Shown: positions 1 through 12,999 of the stretch, piece by piece
Layout: each line of letters begins with the position of its first letter
How positions within the stretch are numbered: position 1 is the first letter of the stretch
Assembly: GCF_901933205.1 (NCBI RefSeq)
Contig: NC_044585.1
Span: 5,828,001 to 5,892,000, forward strand
From: Camarhynchus parvulus
Lineage: Eukaryota; Chordata; Aves; Passeriformes; Thraupidae
Direction of reading: 5' to 3'
DNA: 64,000 bases
Notes under the pieces: generated by a model
Seen by the model: the letters and a program-made list of their open reading frames with translations, nothing else
Database searches by the model: none
What the model was told of the DNA's origin: nothing
Position numbers and translations under genes: made by a program

Positions 1-1774
1 ACTAAAGGATCGTTGTAATCTCCCAGTTAATCCTAGAGAGTGCCAGTCTTGGGCCCTGTCCTTCAGTAAGGTAAGGCCACTTGGCAGGGGGTGCATGGGG
101 TGCCAGCCTCATGCTGAGCATCACTCTGAGGGCAGGAGCACACCCAGCACTGTGCAGAAGGAGGAATGTCATGACCCTTTTCCAACCAAGACTGTCCTAC
201 AGGACACTCCCAGCTGCAGCACTGCTTTAGGGCTCTGAGTCACCACAGGTACAAGCTGATAGCAGGTTGTGAAATGCAGTAACACTGGAGCAAATGCATG
301 ACCCTTTCAACTGTCCCTGCAACTGGGGAGGGATCTCCAGGACAGGGATGAGGCAGGCAGCTGGAACTAGTGACTGTGACTCAGACTCCTTAGTTACACG
401 ATTTGTTAGAGCAAACAAAGCCTCAGAGTACAGGAAAAATGGGAACAGGTTTGATAAAGATCCTCCCAATCGGCCTGTTTATTTTCATTTCTGGTGTGGA
501 CTCAGCAAACGTTTCTGCAGAGAGAAGTAGTCTGCACAGGAGCATCTGCACACACAATACTGCTAATATCATGAGCTTGCAATAGTTAACAGCAAGTGTC
601 CATGCTGAGGGGTGTAGTAACTGTCTTGGACAAAAATGTCATCTCTCTCACCATAAGCCAGTGCAGTGGTGAGCACAGTGTGCACAAAACATGCATTGCT
701 ATCTTATTTTTTTTTCCAATAAGAAACAATCTCATTCCCTTTACCCATATCTACAGATCCAGCAACAGTTCTTAATATGAATGACACCTTAAATATAGCA
801 CTTTTAGCACTTCGCCACATTTTCTTTTCTTTGCTTTTCCCCCAAAACTGACCATACACAGGCCTGTACTTAACAAAGACATCTTTTTAAGTTTCACTTT
901 GGTGAAGTCTTTCAAGCAAACCACTCTAAGAATTGGTCCCAGCAGTATTAGGACTGTACCGCCTACCAAACATCCCTCCAAGTCAGATACTTAACCTATC
1001 ACCCTGAATCCTTTGTATTTGATTCTTTGCAGCCACCACGAAGTCTCAGCACATCTAAGCCTGGCAATTGAGAGAAGGCCAGAAAGCCACCGTTGCTTGT
1101 AAGAGCAGAAGGCCTAACAGACTCAAAGTTCTACAAACTGCCTGTATTGCATCCAAATGACCTAATGGGAAAGCAGAGTTTACTCACTTTCAAAATCCCT
1201 CATTTCTTTGGCTGCTTTTCCTCAACCCCTACTTCTTATTTTGATTGTTTTATTCCTCTGTCTTCTTCATTTGAGACTTCAAGCATTATTTAAACTCAGC
1301 TCACAGACTGCAGGGGGTCACTCTATGTATGTTTCCAAAATCCACCTTTTCTTAGCAAGGCTCCCATCCTGCTGGCTTTGTCCTCCAGCCCTGCACAGCA
1401 GTGGTCCAGGGCTGCAGATACCTGGGGCACATTTGGCCAGCCCTCCCTGACAGACAGCTTCTCAGCCCGGGGGATTACAGCCCCAGGCACGTTATGAAAG
1501 GCAGCCCAGCAAGGTCATGGGGTGTTGAAAACTTTGCTACAGTCCAAAGCACAGGATCTTCCTCCTTTCCTTCCCTGCACACTATTCTTGTCAAGGCCAA
1601 GGATTTCCTGGCAGTCCTCAAAGTACACAAATTATAGGCTTTTGTCATGAATTAAGACTTAAAACTTCTCTTCATTTTAAGAAAGTAGAAGGGGTGGAGC
1701 AAAGCAGGGGGAAAGGTACTTTTGCCTAAGATTTGGTTTTGAAAAGGGGATTGACAGCCTATGTATGTGCTTTA
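1..1774. other. non-coding stretch, no gene seen
   Basis: I see no gene, RNA gene or young repeat here. Open frames are 80 codons or shorter, lie on both strands and resemble no protein I know. The DNA is unique-looking, with a T-run near 709-716. Confidence 0.6.
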
Positions 1775-1845
1775 TCCTGTAATCTAAAAGCTCCTCAGGA
1801 CAGGACCCTTAAAAGTATTTTATGCTGAACCATATACAGAGCAAG
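1775..1845 (+). repeat. ancient amniote repeat fragment (CR1/L3-MIR-like tail)
   Basis: The stretch reads like the widespread sauropsid repeat segment 'TTGTAAGCTC..CAGGGAC..' followed by a 'GTACAGCGCC'-like block. Here it appears as AATCTAAAAGCTCCTCAGGA, then CAGGACC, then CATATACAGAGC. The match is from remembered family sequence, is diverged and short, and the exact subfamily is not assigned. The same segment recurs at 2358, 43721 and 50178. Confidence 0.4.
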
Positions 1846-1996
1846 AGAACCGGCAGCTCCCTGCCTCCGTTCCAGTCTGCTCAGCTTCTCCTAAATCAAC
1901 ACTGCCAGAAGGCAAGACAGCCCTATAACAAATTAGCACCGCTCACAATTTGTTGAAGTTGCTGTTGCATTGTTTGTTTATTTAAAACACGCGCAA

Positions 1997-2013
1997 GCAC
2001 ACACACACACACA
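1997..2013. repeat. (CA)n microsatellite, short
   Basis: About eight uninterrupted CA units follow CGCGCAAG. It is short and unremarkable, but potentially polymorphic. Confidence 0.85.
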
Positions 2014-2357
2014 AGCCTCCCGAGCCTGCTCTCTGCTGCCATCCCCCAAACTCCAGATCTGTAGTCTCAGAGAGACAAGCAAAGGCTGTGGATTAAACTC
2101 ATGCAGAGCTACAGCCACTGTGCTGGGACTCTCCTTGGGTTTTGCTCTTTCACTACAAGCAAAACCAAAGAATGCCCACATTATTCCAGCCTGGAACATC
2201 ATGCTGTAGAAATCCTTATTTCAGCACCTGAATAGGGAAGTGTTGTTAAGAAAAAGAAAGAGCCACAGGCTTGAAAGGACCCAGTGCTAATAAAACTCTT
2301 AGTGCTAATGCTATTTATGAACATCCAAGGGATAATCTGTACCCCTTATCAGCCCAC

Positions 2358-2453
2358 AAGATTATAAGATCTTTAAAATAGGAAACATGTCTTTCTTCAT
2401 AAAGCACTGTATAAGTTTACAAAGCACAATATTAGTGGTAATAAATAATTGTC
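2358..2453 (+). repeat. ancient amniote repeat fragment (CR1/L3-MIR-like tail)
   Basis: This is the clearest copy of the family also seen at 1775. The ordered blocks are AGATTATAAGATCTTT, then GGAAACATGTCTTTCTTC, then a 'TTTACAAAGCACAATATTAG' block, then a TAATAAATAAT tail. The order matches the old sauropsid element that reads 'GATTGTAAGCTCTTTGGGGCAGGGAC...GTACAGCGCCTAGCACAATG...AATAAATAAT'. The tail places its 3' end to the right, so it is on the plus strand. Subfamily is not assigned. Confidence 0.55.
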
Positions 2454-3091
2454 AAAGTCGAGCACAGAGGTGGCTGTAAAACCTTAAGCACCATCAGTGT
2501 TCCCATTTCATTCTGAGCTCTGTGTAGCAGCACATTCTTGCCTAAGAATGTACAGTGCTACTTGTATAGCACAGTGCATGCTTGTGCTGACTTGGTCTCT
2601 TATGCAGCAATCTGGTTTTATTTTAAGGGATGATTTGTGAAATGTGCTATGCTTTTACTCACAGTGGAGAAAGTAATGTTTGACCATGAGGTGATCACAA
2701 TGAGGGTGATTTTAAAGAGCTGTAGTAGATTCTTATCCTTCCACCAAACTGTTTAGCTTGCCAGCCTGTGTCAGTGTGCCAGCAGTGATTCCTCTACACA
2801 GCATTTCTATCTGTAGGCAATTATCACACACAGAGCACCCTACTATCAGAGCAATTGCTCACCAGTTCCATCATGTAGCCTATAGAGACAGCTTTCCTTT
2901 TATGTCTCTTGGTTTATATGACAATAAGCTCTGGGCTGCTGCAGGCATAGTTTAGAGGACAGTAAAGTCAGCATCATCCACTCAGACACTTACATGCTTT
3001 CATTCAGTTTGGTTTTTTTTTCATTTTAGGGAAGTGTTTTTCTGTCTTATGAATGTTTTAATTTCTGGCTGCTGACAGATAACTGCATCAT

Positions 3092-3130
3092 CCAAAGCAT
3101 CCCTGCTCACTTGGGTGAGCATGGCTTTGG
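3092..3130. other. two-step imperfect hairpin
   Basis: CCAAAGC (3092-3098) pairs with GCTTTGG (3124-3130), and TGCTCAC (3104-3110) pairs with GTGAGCA (3115-3121). The terminal loop is four bases, with an asymmetric 5/2 internal loop between the stems. Pairing does not continue outward, so the stem is too short for a microRNA precursor. Confidence 0.7.
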
Positions 3131-3764
3131 TTTCTGGACAGGTGAATGCCACAGATACCACAGCTATCTCTACCAGTTTAACAACAACTAAGGAAATTAA
3201 GAGATTTTCTATTCAGATTGAGACCTTTGCATTGAATTTTGCTGGTGCCAAAACATCCTAATTTTTATCTTCAGTTAACTCATGATTTATCAAATGTTTA
3301 AATACTCAAGTTTTAGTATTTCAAAAACTACTCACTTTGTATTTGTCACCTAAGGAAATTACTAAGCAATTGGTGCAATTTTTTCCCTGCCAGAAAAAAA
3401 AAAATGCCTCAAAGAGCAGAGCTGAATGCATCACCCTCCTTCTTTCAGCATAATTAAAACCATCTCACTGGTAATTATTGTCCTCAAGGTGGGTGTGGGG
3501 GAGTGAAAATCTGTAACAGATTCTATTTTTAGAAGATAACCTTGGGAAAAACAGGAGGTACCAGAGAAACAGGCATGAGGGGTGAAGTTATGACAGTACT
3601 GAAACTAGCAGGAGACACAGGTGTACCAGGTGTCTGTGCCAGAGAGCTCTGAGAACACAAATGTGGCCACACCTCCTGCAAGATTTAGGCTTGGCTGGCA
3701 GGTTTCAGAGGCACTCAGAATTCACAGAGACAATTCACATATTTAAAAGTTTGAGCAAGAGTTT

Positions 3765-3790
3765 AAAAAAAACCAAAACCAAAACCAAAC
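3765..3790. repeat. (AAAACC)n simple repeat
   Basis: Three to four near-perfect AAAACC units precede CCCACAC. It is a low-complexity tract with no coding implication. Confidence 0.75.
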
Positions 3791-5456
3791 CCACACTAAA
3801 AAGTTATTTTAAAACTTTGCTGGATCACTTCCCATGGAGTTCTCCCCTCTCAGCAAGGAAAGGGGTTAAAGGAAGGAGAAAAGAAACCAAAAAGCCAAGC
3901 AGAACCAAACCCTAAAAACAAGCAGAGAGGCTGGAACTTCCCTAACACAGATGGAACAACACAGCAGTTCTACAGCTACATAAATAGGATCAGAATCTGG
4001 CCCAAGGAGTAATACATGTACAAACTTCTGCTCACAGCCACAACAAACATTGATACCACACCTTAGAGTGGAAGGAAAAAGTAAAATTTTTCCATCCTTA
4101 CCACTTCCAGCAGAGCCCAGTGGTGTAAAAGCATCAAGAGACACCCAGAGGATGCAGGAAGTTCTCTTAGTGAGGATACATTTGGACTAAACCTCTCTCA
4201 GCAATGTGCATTCCCAAACACCTGTACCTAGGATCCAGCTGCTTTCAGCCCCTGGCTGCACATTATTCAGCCACATGCAGTTCTGTCACAGAGAAGGGCT
4301 GAATAAATTGTGGCATTGTTCCCCCACAGTGCAGGTGCTCGGAAACACAGACATCCTGAGGCTCCCCAGCCACAGGGATGTTCTGATGCCATCCAGCTTT
4401 CCCTGACCCACCAAGTCAGTCCACTTTGGCTTAATCTATTCCATTCTCCAAGCATTTTCTTGGCAGGCACTTCACTCAAAGAACATGTTTTAACAACAGG
4501 AAAACCACCTCAAAATCCCAATCCAAACAAGTCAACACCTCTGAAGAACTTGAATAAGTCACATCCTTCTTATCACAAGGTATCCTCCATCACAGATGCT
4601 AACATGGCTTTCACACACCTGCTTTCTCTGGAACCTCATGTAAGAAACCTGACAGTAATGCCAAATACCCAGACCCTTCCAGGAGCAGTCATTGCACACT
4701 CAGACCTACTCCAGACAATGAAAGTCTTATAATAGGGTATGTAATGTGAAAGTTTAATCTTGTGCAGGCAAGAAATAGCAGGGACTTGCCTATTGAAAAA
4801 TTAGGAGGTATATAGTAATTAATCAAATTGATTTAAAAGAGTCAGCTGCCTGTGTGAATGCTGGCCCTGGCAGAGACAATCCCAACCCTAGGCATTTGCT
4901 TACAAATAGGCAAGGTGCTTTGGCACAGCTACTGAATCCTTTGAAAAAGTTGGTTTTGACATGTTGGAAAAGGACTTGGATTTTTCAGCTGCTCTTTAAG
5001 TAGGAGGCAATTGAGACAACACACCCAAGAACTGCAGCAGACACCACTTTAAAATTTGTCTTCATTATGTTCTAATTTTTACACAACTTTCTAACATTAG
5101 CAATAGCCAGATGAAATTTTTCATCTTACTAAAAGCAGAGGAGAGGTCAGGAAAACACCGTTACACATCATTTGTTCTTTCTCTAGTGATAGTCAGAGTC
5201 TAGAGTCCTGGCCCAGGGTTTCTACTTATATTTTCCCTGTAATTCTTAAGCCAACAAAGCAAATAGAGTTAGTTGCCAGGTTTAGTGGGTTTCAAAACAA
5301 AATGTGTATTAGAAGGGGGGTTTTTTATTATCATATTATTTAAAGGATTTAGTGAGGAATCTAAAAATTTGTGGAAGGTTTTGTTGGAGGGGGATTAGAA
5401 AGAGAAGAGCCTTATAAAAACAACCCAAACAGGGAGTTTGTTCCTCTTCTCCACAT

Positions 5457-5968
5457 AAAATCATAGAATCACTTAGGCTGGAAAAGACCCCTAAAATCAA
5501 GTCCAGCCACTAACCCATCACTGCCAAGTCCACCTCTAAACTGTGTCCCCAAGTGCCCCATCTCCACATCCTTTGGATAATCTCCAAGGATGGCAATTCC
5601 ACCATTTCCTTAAGCAGCCTGTTCCAACGCTTGATGACCCTTGCCTTGAAATTTTCCCTCATATCCAACCTAAATCTCCCCTGGTGCAACTTGAGGCCAT
5701 TTGCTCTTGCCCTCTTGCTTGTTACCTGGGAGAAGAGACCAATCCCCATCTGGCTACACCATCCTTTCAACCTTGTTGAACCTCACCCAAGTGGCCTCAG
5801 CCCATGGATCCAGCCTGTCCAGATCCCTTTGCAGAGCCTTCCTGCTCTCCAGCAGATCAACACTCCCACCCAGCCTAGTGTCACCTGTGAGCTCACTGAA
5901 AGTGCCCTCAACTCCCTTGCCCAGATTTCTGATAAGGACGTGCACACTAAAGCCTGCCTTCCATTAGG
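5457..5968 (-). mobile_element. CR1 LINE, 3' fragment with internal deletion
   Basis: This is a truncated CR1 non-LTR retrotransposon. The left end (TCATAGAATCACTTAGGCTGG) is the reverse complement of the CR1 3' terminus with its ATTCTATG tail, so the element lies on the minus strand. The minus strand of 5510-5770 encodes 'GLFSQVTS', then 'RFRLDMRENF', then 'RVIKRWNRLLKEMVELPSLE', which corresponds to the C-terminal end of CR1 ORF2. The part at 5770-5945 encodes 'GDTRLGGSVD..ALQRDLDRL..WA', an upstream reverse-transcriptase segment. The two pieces meet near 5770 in different frames, and the intervening roughly 500 coding bases of a full element are missing. It is also 5'-truncated, as is usual for CR1. 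It is inactive. The right boundary is uncertain by about 25 bases. Confidence 0.95.
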
Positions 5969-7588
5969 GAAACAAATCCAAAAGACCTGGAAAACACTGC
6001 ACTGAGACACACGGTGGGGAGGTTCTGGGAAGCAAAGCAGCAGCTGAAGTTATATGGAAATAACAACAACATTCACAGAAGTTCCCCTTGGATACATGTC
6101 AGCATGTGGGAATGAAGGATTAAGATTGAGTATTTGCATTTCCCAGTCAGATGCCAAGATAGCAAAGCTGGCAGGCTGAGGTGTTGGGGCATTCCTTGAA
6201 GGAAGTCTCCAGCCATGAACACTGTGTGTACAGAGCTCTTCTGCTTGCAAGTCTCCCTCTCTCTCTCTAACAGTGAGTATTTTGAATTTTTTAAAATGTG
6301 CTCTAGGTTAGTGCTTATAAAAGTAAAGCATTAACAGCTCCAGCATAGCACAGGCAGCTGGGCAAGCTCTGCTGACAGACCCTTCCCAACACAACCCCAA
6401 ATTAATCCTGTGCTGTGCTCCCAACCCACACACAGCAAGCAGGTAGTACCATGGTGCCAACTGCTTCAGTCAGCAGGTAAGAGCAAAGTGCCATGTTATT
6501 AACTCTTCCAAAGGCCACAGCAGAGCATTCTGATCCCTGCATACAACAGACACCTGAATAATTACAGTGCAGGGCTGAATCCTCTAGCAGACATGGCTTT
6601 TAAAATAAGATGTAGCACTTCTGCATCATGGCCCTCTACAACACATCTCAGTGCTTTTATGCTGCTTTTTTAAAGGCCAGCATTAACATTGCCAATGATA
6701 CATCACTTACCAGGTGGAAAAAAATTCCAAACCAAATCACACAAAAATAGAGCCATCATTACAGAGGATGAGGCATCATGATCTGTTTTAGGGCATCCAA
6801 GTCAGAACCACCACCTAAAAGGTCAGGTCTTGCCCTCTTTCTGCATCAGCCCTGGTCTGGCTCAGCGTTCTAAACCCCATGGGCTTGAGGGCAGCACAAC
6901 AGAGCAGGCAGCAAAGCACAGCCAAGGATCAGGAACACTCTTGAACAAAGCTGGTTGTAAAGCCAAATCCTACATGTCAGAGGTCACAGCAGTAACTGAG
7001 GATTGTGCTTCAACCCCCAAAACATCCTCTGGTATCCAGGAAGGCTGCTGGCAATAGGTGAAAGATGGTGGTGAGACAGAAGAACAATGAAGAAAAGGTC
7101 CTTGGAATTGTTGTTGACACTGTGTGGTGCACAGCGAGAAAGCAGAGCAGCACTGGGACCAGGAAGAGCTTCTAGGGAATATTCCTGAGGGCCTTTGGGC
7201 CTGAAATTCTCCTCTCCAACATCCCAGCCTCCATAGTCAGAAGTGAGATCAATGCCTAACTACACAAGATGTTTCCACTTTGTAATGACCTTCATTTCTA
7301 GGTGATTAATTGTTGCTGACTTCCTCCATTGGAACTCTGTAGCAGCCCAGCAAGAAAGAAAGTCTGGACATTCTCCCCAAAGTCCCCCAAATGCATCAGA
7401 AACTGGAATCTGCTGCAGGGCTGCAGTAAATTGTCTCAGCAGTTTCAGTAACGAGGTCTTCTGAAACAAAGTGCAATCAGAGTTTCTGCCTGGACTTGCC
7501 AAAAGACCTTAATGCAAATAGAACTGCAGGAAAATTAGGGTGGACTCTAGTGGCTGCCTCCCCCTCAGGGTTTTGGGTTTTCTGTTGG

Positions 7589-7603
7589 TTTTTTTTTTTT
7601 TTT
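7589..7603. repeat. poly-T run (15)
   Basis: An uninterrupted run of 15 T is followed by CCCC. It could be the decayed A-tail of a minus-strand retro-insertion, but no parent sequence was recognised beside it. Confidence 0.8.
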
Positions 7604-8107
7604 CCCCTTCAATCCTGACGAAATTCATTACAGTTGCATTTAAACTGAGGTTGTGATTTAAATTTTCCAAAGCAGGCAGGACAGGTTTGAAAGCCTGATA
7701 TATCAGAGTGTGTGTGCTTCCTGAGAACCAAGGCAGTTGCAGAGCCTTCCCCAAGGGGTGCCTGGTTGGTCCCCTCACCCCCTTGACACGTTTGTTGTCA
7801 CACAGGCCAGTGGATTCCTGGCAAGTTGAGCAGGCTTGCTCCTTACAGCCAAGCAGCCCCACATTCAAACATGCCACTACGTTCCTTGAAGGTATTTACT
7901 TTTTAGTGCTACTTTAAGTTCAAAGGGGCTAGTAAAGCCCCATTAAGCCATTTACATCAAACTGGTTAGTTAATTATCCTGTTGCAGGCTTTAAATTAGC
8001 AATTTATAACCCCTTCCCTGGAGATGCCAGTATTTAGAAACAACTCAGCCAGGACATTTTGCAGGGTGCAGTTAAGGAACAAAAAACACCACTAAACCAA
8101 ACCACCA

Positions 8108-8123
8108 CCCCCCCCCACCCCCC
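8108..8123. repeat. C-rich tract C9-A-C6
   Basis: Nine C, one A, then six C sit inside a wider CCA/CCC-rich patch at about 8085-8145. Low-complexity sequence. Confidence 0.85.
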
Positions 8124-9879
8124 AAAATCCCAAACCAACCCAGAATAAATATCTTCAGTTTTTGATTGCACAGATCCTAACTTTGCAAGAATCCAGTAGG
8201 AACAGAGGTGAGGGAGAGCCCACTTTTACCAGCTAGCAGGGATAGTGAGGCTGTGTCTACCTTAGGCGACGCAGCAAAATGTGATTTGCAGAGGCCCAAA
8301 GCCAGCCTGGGAGGCACCACAGCTAAAGGGGGATGATTCTTTCATTACAACAAGATATTCTGCTTCTCAGTAGCACAATCAAAGGTATTTTTACATTCAT
8401 ATGTAAAAAAATGTGTCTGCCCACAAGGAAGGAAAGCTATTTGAAGGTTTGGATTTGGTCCGAAGACCAGCATAAAGCTGCAGTCCTCTTTCAGTTTAGG
8501 ATTAAAAAGATATATATTTATACTCCCTTGTCATAAGGATCAATAACCCCATGGGCCAAGTGAGGCTGGGAGCTGAGGGGTGTCCATTCCCAGGATCCCC
8601 TCCCCTGCCAACAACCTTTAGTTTCTGAGGAGAGTCTGTCATCCACTCATGGACTGGTTATTCCAGACCACCACACTCAGAGTGCAAAGCTGCAACAGAA
8701 GAGAACTATCACCTTCCCCCCAAAATACCTGACTGCCCAAACTAAGCAGGGCCTGGAGCACAACCCGCCTCCTTATTTCCACCAGCCATTACTTCAGTTC
8801 TGCAAACAATTGACATACTGGATGTTTACCTGAAAATCTTATTTAAAACAAAGATGGGAGGGAAAGCCTCTCCAGCTACTATTTCCACACAACAATCTAT
8901 CAAATGTAGGAGAAGCCTTGGCCCCAATCTTGGGAGGTGTCCCAAACCAACAAACACTTAACACCTCACCAAGAGCAGGAATCCGTGGAAAGAAGGGCCA
9001 TGTGGAATGAGACTAAGGCAAACTAGGAGATTTCACATTAACATCAAAAAAAGGCACATCAAATTTGAGAGAATTCCATTCTACTTGAAAGACATGACAG
9101 ACAGATGGAATCAAGTCATATGACAGACCCTGCAATTTCTTTTTCCTTCATCTTAATACATCCCCTTTTCAACAGCAAAAAAATTATCCTCTGCCAAACA
9201 AGTGTCAGATAAACTTCAAAAAGAGAGATAAAAATCTAAGCATTTTAATTCTTTATGCTATGCAATCATGAGATTTAGTTTGTATTTACTTGCTGCTTCT
9301 TATGGAGAGTAACTGTTTCACAGTAATTTTTGGGTTGGGGGCAGATGGAAAGAAGAGAAAGAAATACACTCAGATTTCAAAGTGACAAAATATTTTTGTA
9401 CAAAATTTGTAAGATGATACGAATTTCATGTGATTTACTGCTCTAAATTGCAAGACAGAGGCCTTATAATAAAAATACTGGTAAACAGAACACAAAATCT
9501 AAATTATCTAAAGGACCGAAAAACCCAACCCCACACATAGATGACATTCTCCGAATTCTCTGCTCTTTCTTGGGAGCAGTTACACCGAAACCATCACTCA
9601 GACCAGAGGCTGTTCTCTCCTGCAAACACCAGCCTGGCCTTTGAAACAGCCCGGTGCTAACAGGCTACAGGGCTGCCTCATATTAGGGAATTATAAAATA
9701 ATGTGCAACTGGGGAGAAAGAAGAAAGCAAAGCCCTCCTGAGGATAAAATGAGTGTCTTCCCTGCTCCACCAAAACCTTCCATTTCCAAGGCATGCAATA
9801 GCCAGCCTGTGCCTAGAACAGGTGTGTCTCCTTAAATACCTCACATGTCACCACTTGTGTCCCATGGACACAGGGCTGG

Positions 9880-10115
9880 GGATTATATTAGTACCAGTGC
9901 ATACCAGCTGGAGCTACCCCCGCCGGTGTCCTGTGACTCCTCGCACGGGGGGAGCCGCTCTCGCCTCAGGCACGGCCCCTTTGCCACATGATCCCGGAGA
10001 CAGACAGACAGACAGCGACCCTGCCACTGCTGCTTCCGAGCACTTGTGCTCCAGGGGCCGACCCAAGCAAGAGAGCTCCTCCAGAGCAGGAAGGGGGCAC
10101 TGCCGGGAGACAGTG
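9880..10115. other. small GC/CpG-enriched pocket with (GACA)n
   Basis: A pocket of about 235 bases is visibly richer in G+C and CpG than its flanks (CCCCGCCGG, CTCGCACGGGG, CCGCTCTCGC). It contains a GACA microsatellite of about four units at 9997-10015. A plus open frame of 155 codons and overlapping minus frames cross it, with none recognised. It may be a minor CpG patch or simply GC-rich DNA. No splice or promoter signal convinced me. Confidence 0.5.
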
Positions 10116-12999
10116 AGCCAGGCTCCAAGTATCCTTTTCTTTCCCTCCCCTGCGCTTTTTACCAGCAAAGTCTCAACCAATGCATGCCAAATAGACACGC
10201 TGAAGACCTCCTTTAGATAAAAAAAGATGCATGGCTAACAGAGCAAAGTCCACTCGGCCATTCCCAAGCAGAAAATGCTGACAGGACACAATGCAGGTAT
10301 GGCTAAAGCAGGATGGAGGAAGAACAAAGGAGAGCGAGCCTCATACGTCTTCAAGTCAGTGCAGAAAGACACCCCTTGGCAATTTCAACCTAATTCATCA
10401 CTAACCTTGGAGCATGCTAGCTGCTGGCCTAAGCAGCTGGAAGAGATAGTAAGAAAATTTTTATGGCAGCAAACACATTAGTGACGTTTTTTGTGTCACA
10501 AGTGGCACAGATAATACAACAGGAAGAACTACTTGGTTTTAGCTATAGCTCTGCATCACAATTCAAAGGAATTCTTCAGCATGAAGATCTCCCCCATTGC
10601 CATTCATCATGAAGGGATCTTGCAGTACTGATCAGGGAGCCAGAGCACCAACAGATGTGAGAAGCTGCTGAGCAGCACACATGGGCTAAGAGGTGGAGCC
10701 CTGTAGGGTCCTTCCTAGTCCTCTTTAGAGCATAAGTGCTTTCGTTTTCCAGAGAACAATTCTTGCAACAGCTTTTAGGAGAGAGAGTAAAAATGAATAG
10801 ACCAATCTTGGTGAAAAGCCTAACTTACAAGGAATCTCATCACATCCATTAAATATTACACTGTTTAATTAATTCCAATTTCCAGGTTCCAATACACATC
10901 AGGTTTATCTGCTCATCCCTACAGTAAATGACTCCAGGCATCACAGTCAGCTGTTGGGGATGAAGGCACTGCCAAGCTAAAGTTCTTCTCAAGTGCTTTT
11001 TCCACCTCTGCTTTATAACCCCTCAAGGACTGGGTGAAACAGAGGGTTCAATGGACCCAGCTCATCAGTCCAGTGCAAGCTGGAAGCAAAGGGAAATTCT
11101 GAGATACTTTACATCCCATTCATCTCTTCATGTCACTGGCCATTTCTGTTCAAATAAATCTAGAATAAGGGCATTCCATTATACTTCATGCTCAAACATG
11201 TGAGCAGGACCTCAAAGCCCCCCACAAATCCATCTACCCCTACAAACACCTTCTTATTACTGCCATTACTCAGTTTCAAGAGGCCTCAAGTCTGCAGCCA
11301 TAAAATTCAGCATTAACTGCCAGATGAACTCTTACAACGTAGCCAACTATTTATTATGCTGGCTCCTTCACTACCAGGCAAACATCAGCTGCAAATGCCA
11401 CCCCATGTTCTCAGACACCAGGACTTTAAATTCTGAACAGCCTCCCATAACCAAAATTTAGCATCTTTATGTTTTCTTTATTCTTTGCCAGCCACAGTGT
11501 TAGGGACTTCCTGGCCAGTTAGCAGCCAGCCTAGTAAGAGCTCTGAACTTCACACATTTGTCAGGAAATCTTAGAATACAGACTGTCCTGTACTTCTCAA
11601 GCAACTTGAAACCAAGTTAACAGAGCAGGTCCCCAAACAGAGAAATGGAGGCCCAGCTGTATTTCATAACTGTGCCACATAGAAAATGTGCACCTCCAGG
11701 AACCTTGAGACCTGGTGACACACCTAATGCAGAAATGATTACTTAAGAACCCATATTTAAAATCCCCACATTTAGTACAGGAGTGCAATCATTCACTTCA
11801 TTTTTCCACAAACAAAAATTTTTCAGCCTTTGGGAAAACCAGGCCGCCTTATGAGCAACCCTCTGCATAGCCAGGGCTGTGTGTTCCCATAGGGAAAGTC
11901 TGAATTTCTAGGTGAGACCAAAACAAAACAACTCCTTTAGTGGGAGTAGCTGAGAACAGAGCTGTCCACGTGCCTCTGTACAGGCCTCCATCCAAATTAC
12001 CAACTCCCACTCCTGTCAGTACTTGCAAGCCTTTAATCCAACTGAGGTTCTTCACCAACCTCCAGCTATTTCAGGACATGCCTGTCTTGGGGCATAAAAT
12101 CCTAGAGAGTGTCCCCATAAATCAAGCACATTTGTTATATAATTGAAAAGGTTTTAAAGGAGAAAATGGAAAAAAATCCTACTGTTATTAAGAAGAAAAT
12201 TAATGATCTAGAGCACGGCAGTGATTAGCCAGATAGCTATTCTGTTTTATTGAACAACCAGACTCATAATTAAGGTGTTTTTTCTTAAAATAATATATAA
12301 ATAAACTACTGGAAAGTTTTACACAACTTTAACTGGTGGAATTTCAGAGTTCAAATAAATTACATGCTATTTCACTGTTGGACTCTCTGTCTCTAAGGCC
12401 ATAATTAATTTTAATGTTCAAATTTGAAGTGAAAAGACACGTGACCAGTAATAAAATAGGAAAAAACCTCTTTAGGGCTCTCTTGTAGTTTGTATCAACA
12501 ATACAGAACACAGGAAAATAGGAGGCCAGGTGCACTTATGTTCAAAGGTATCTTCAGCCTTACATACTTTGAGAAGTATTTAAAACATGAAGTCAAAATT
12601 GCCCCCACTTGGGAGGAGATGAGAGAGAGGAAGGGGAGGGGTAAAAAGAGATCAGCTGTTCCATTAGAGACTTCATATATGAACACAGAGGGAGGTTCCT
12701 TTATCTGTGTATCAAACCATTGCAAATACAGGAACAGCTAGGGCAATGCCAGCAATTAAATGTGCTTTTACTTGTTTATTTATTCAGAGAGCATTCAGTG
12801 GTAGAGGAGACTGGATTTAAATAAAAGTAATTGAAAGCTACCAATTTTAGTCTTGTTTTACATTTACACTCTAGGTCATGAAGGATGATCAGTGGCTGGT
12901 AACTAGTAATCCATACTGATTTAAAACCAAATATAATCTGTTCTCAATTTGGTCTTATTTTCTGCTAACTAGAGCTTCACTATCTCCAGCTGAAACATT

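Larger units (their letters stand above)
2454..5456. other. non-coding stretch with hairpin and A/C-rich tract
   Basis: No gene was recognised. The longest open frame is 140 codons (4310-4732, plus), with no domain, repeat or signal that I recognise. The stretch holds the two-step inverted repeat at 3092-3130 and the AAAACC tract at 3765-3790. Otherwise I see only unique-looking AT-leaning DNA. Confidence 0.55.
5969..9879. other. non-coding stretch, no gene seen
   Basis: No gene was recognised. The 122-codon minus frame at 7509-7877 spans a poly-T run (read as lysines) and has no recognisable domain. Simple-sequence content is a T15 run at 7589-7603 and a C9-A-C6 block at 8108-8123. The rest looks unique. 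Confidence 0.55.
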
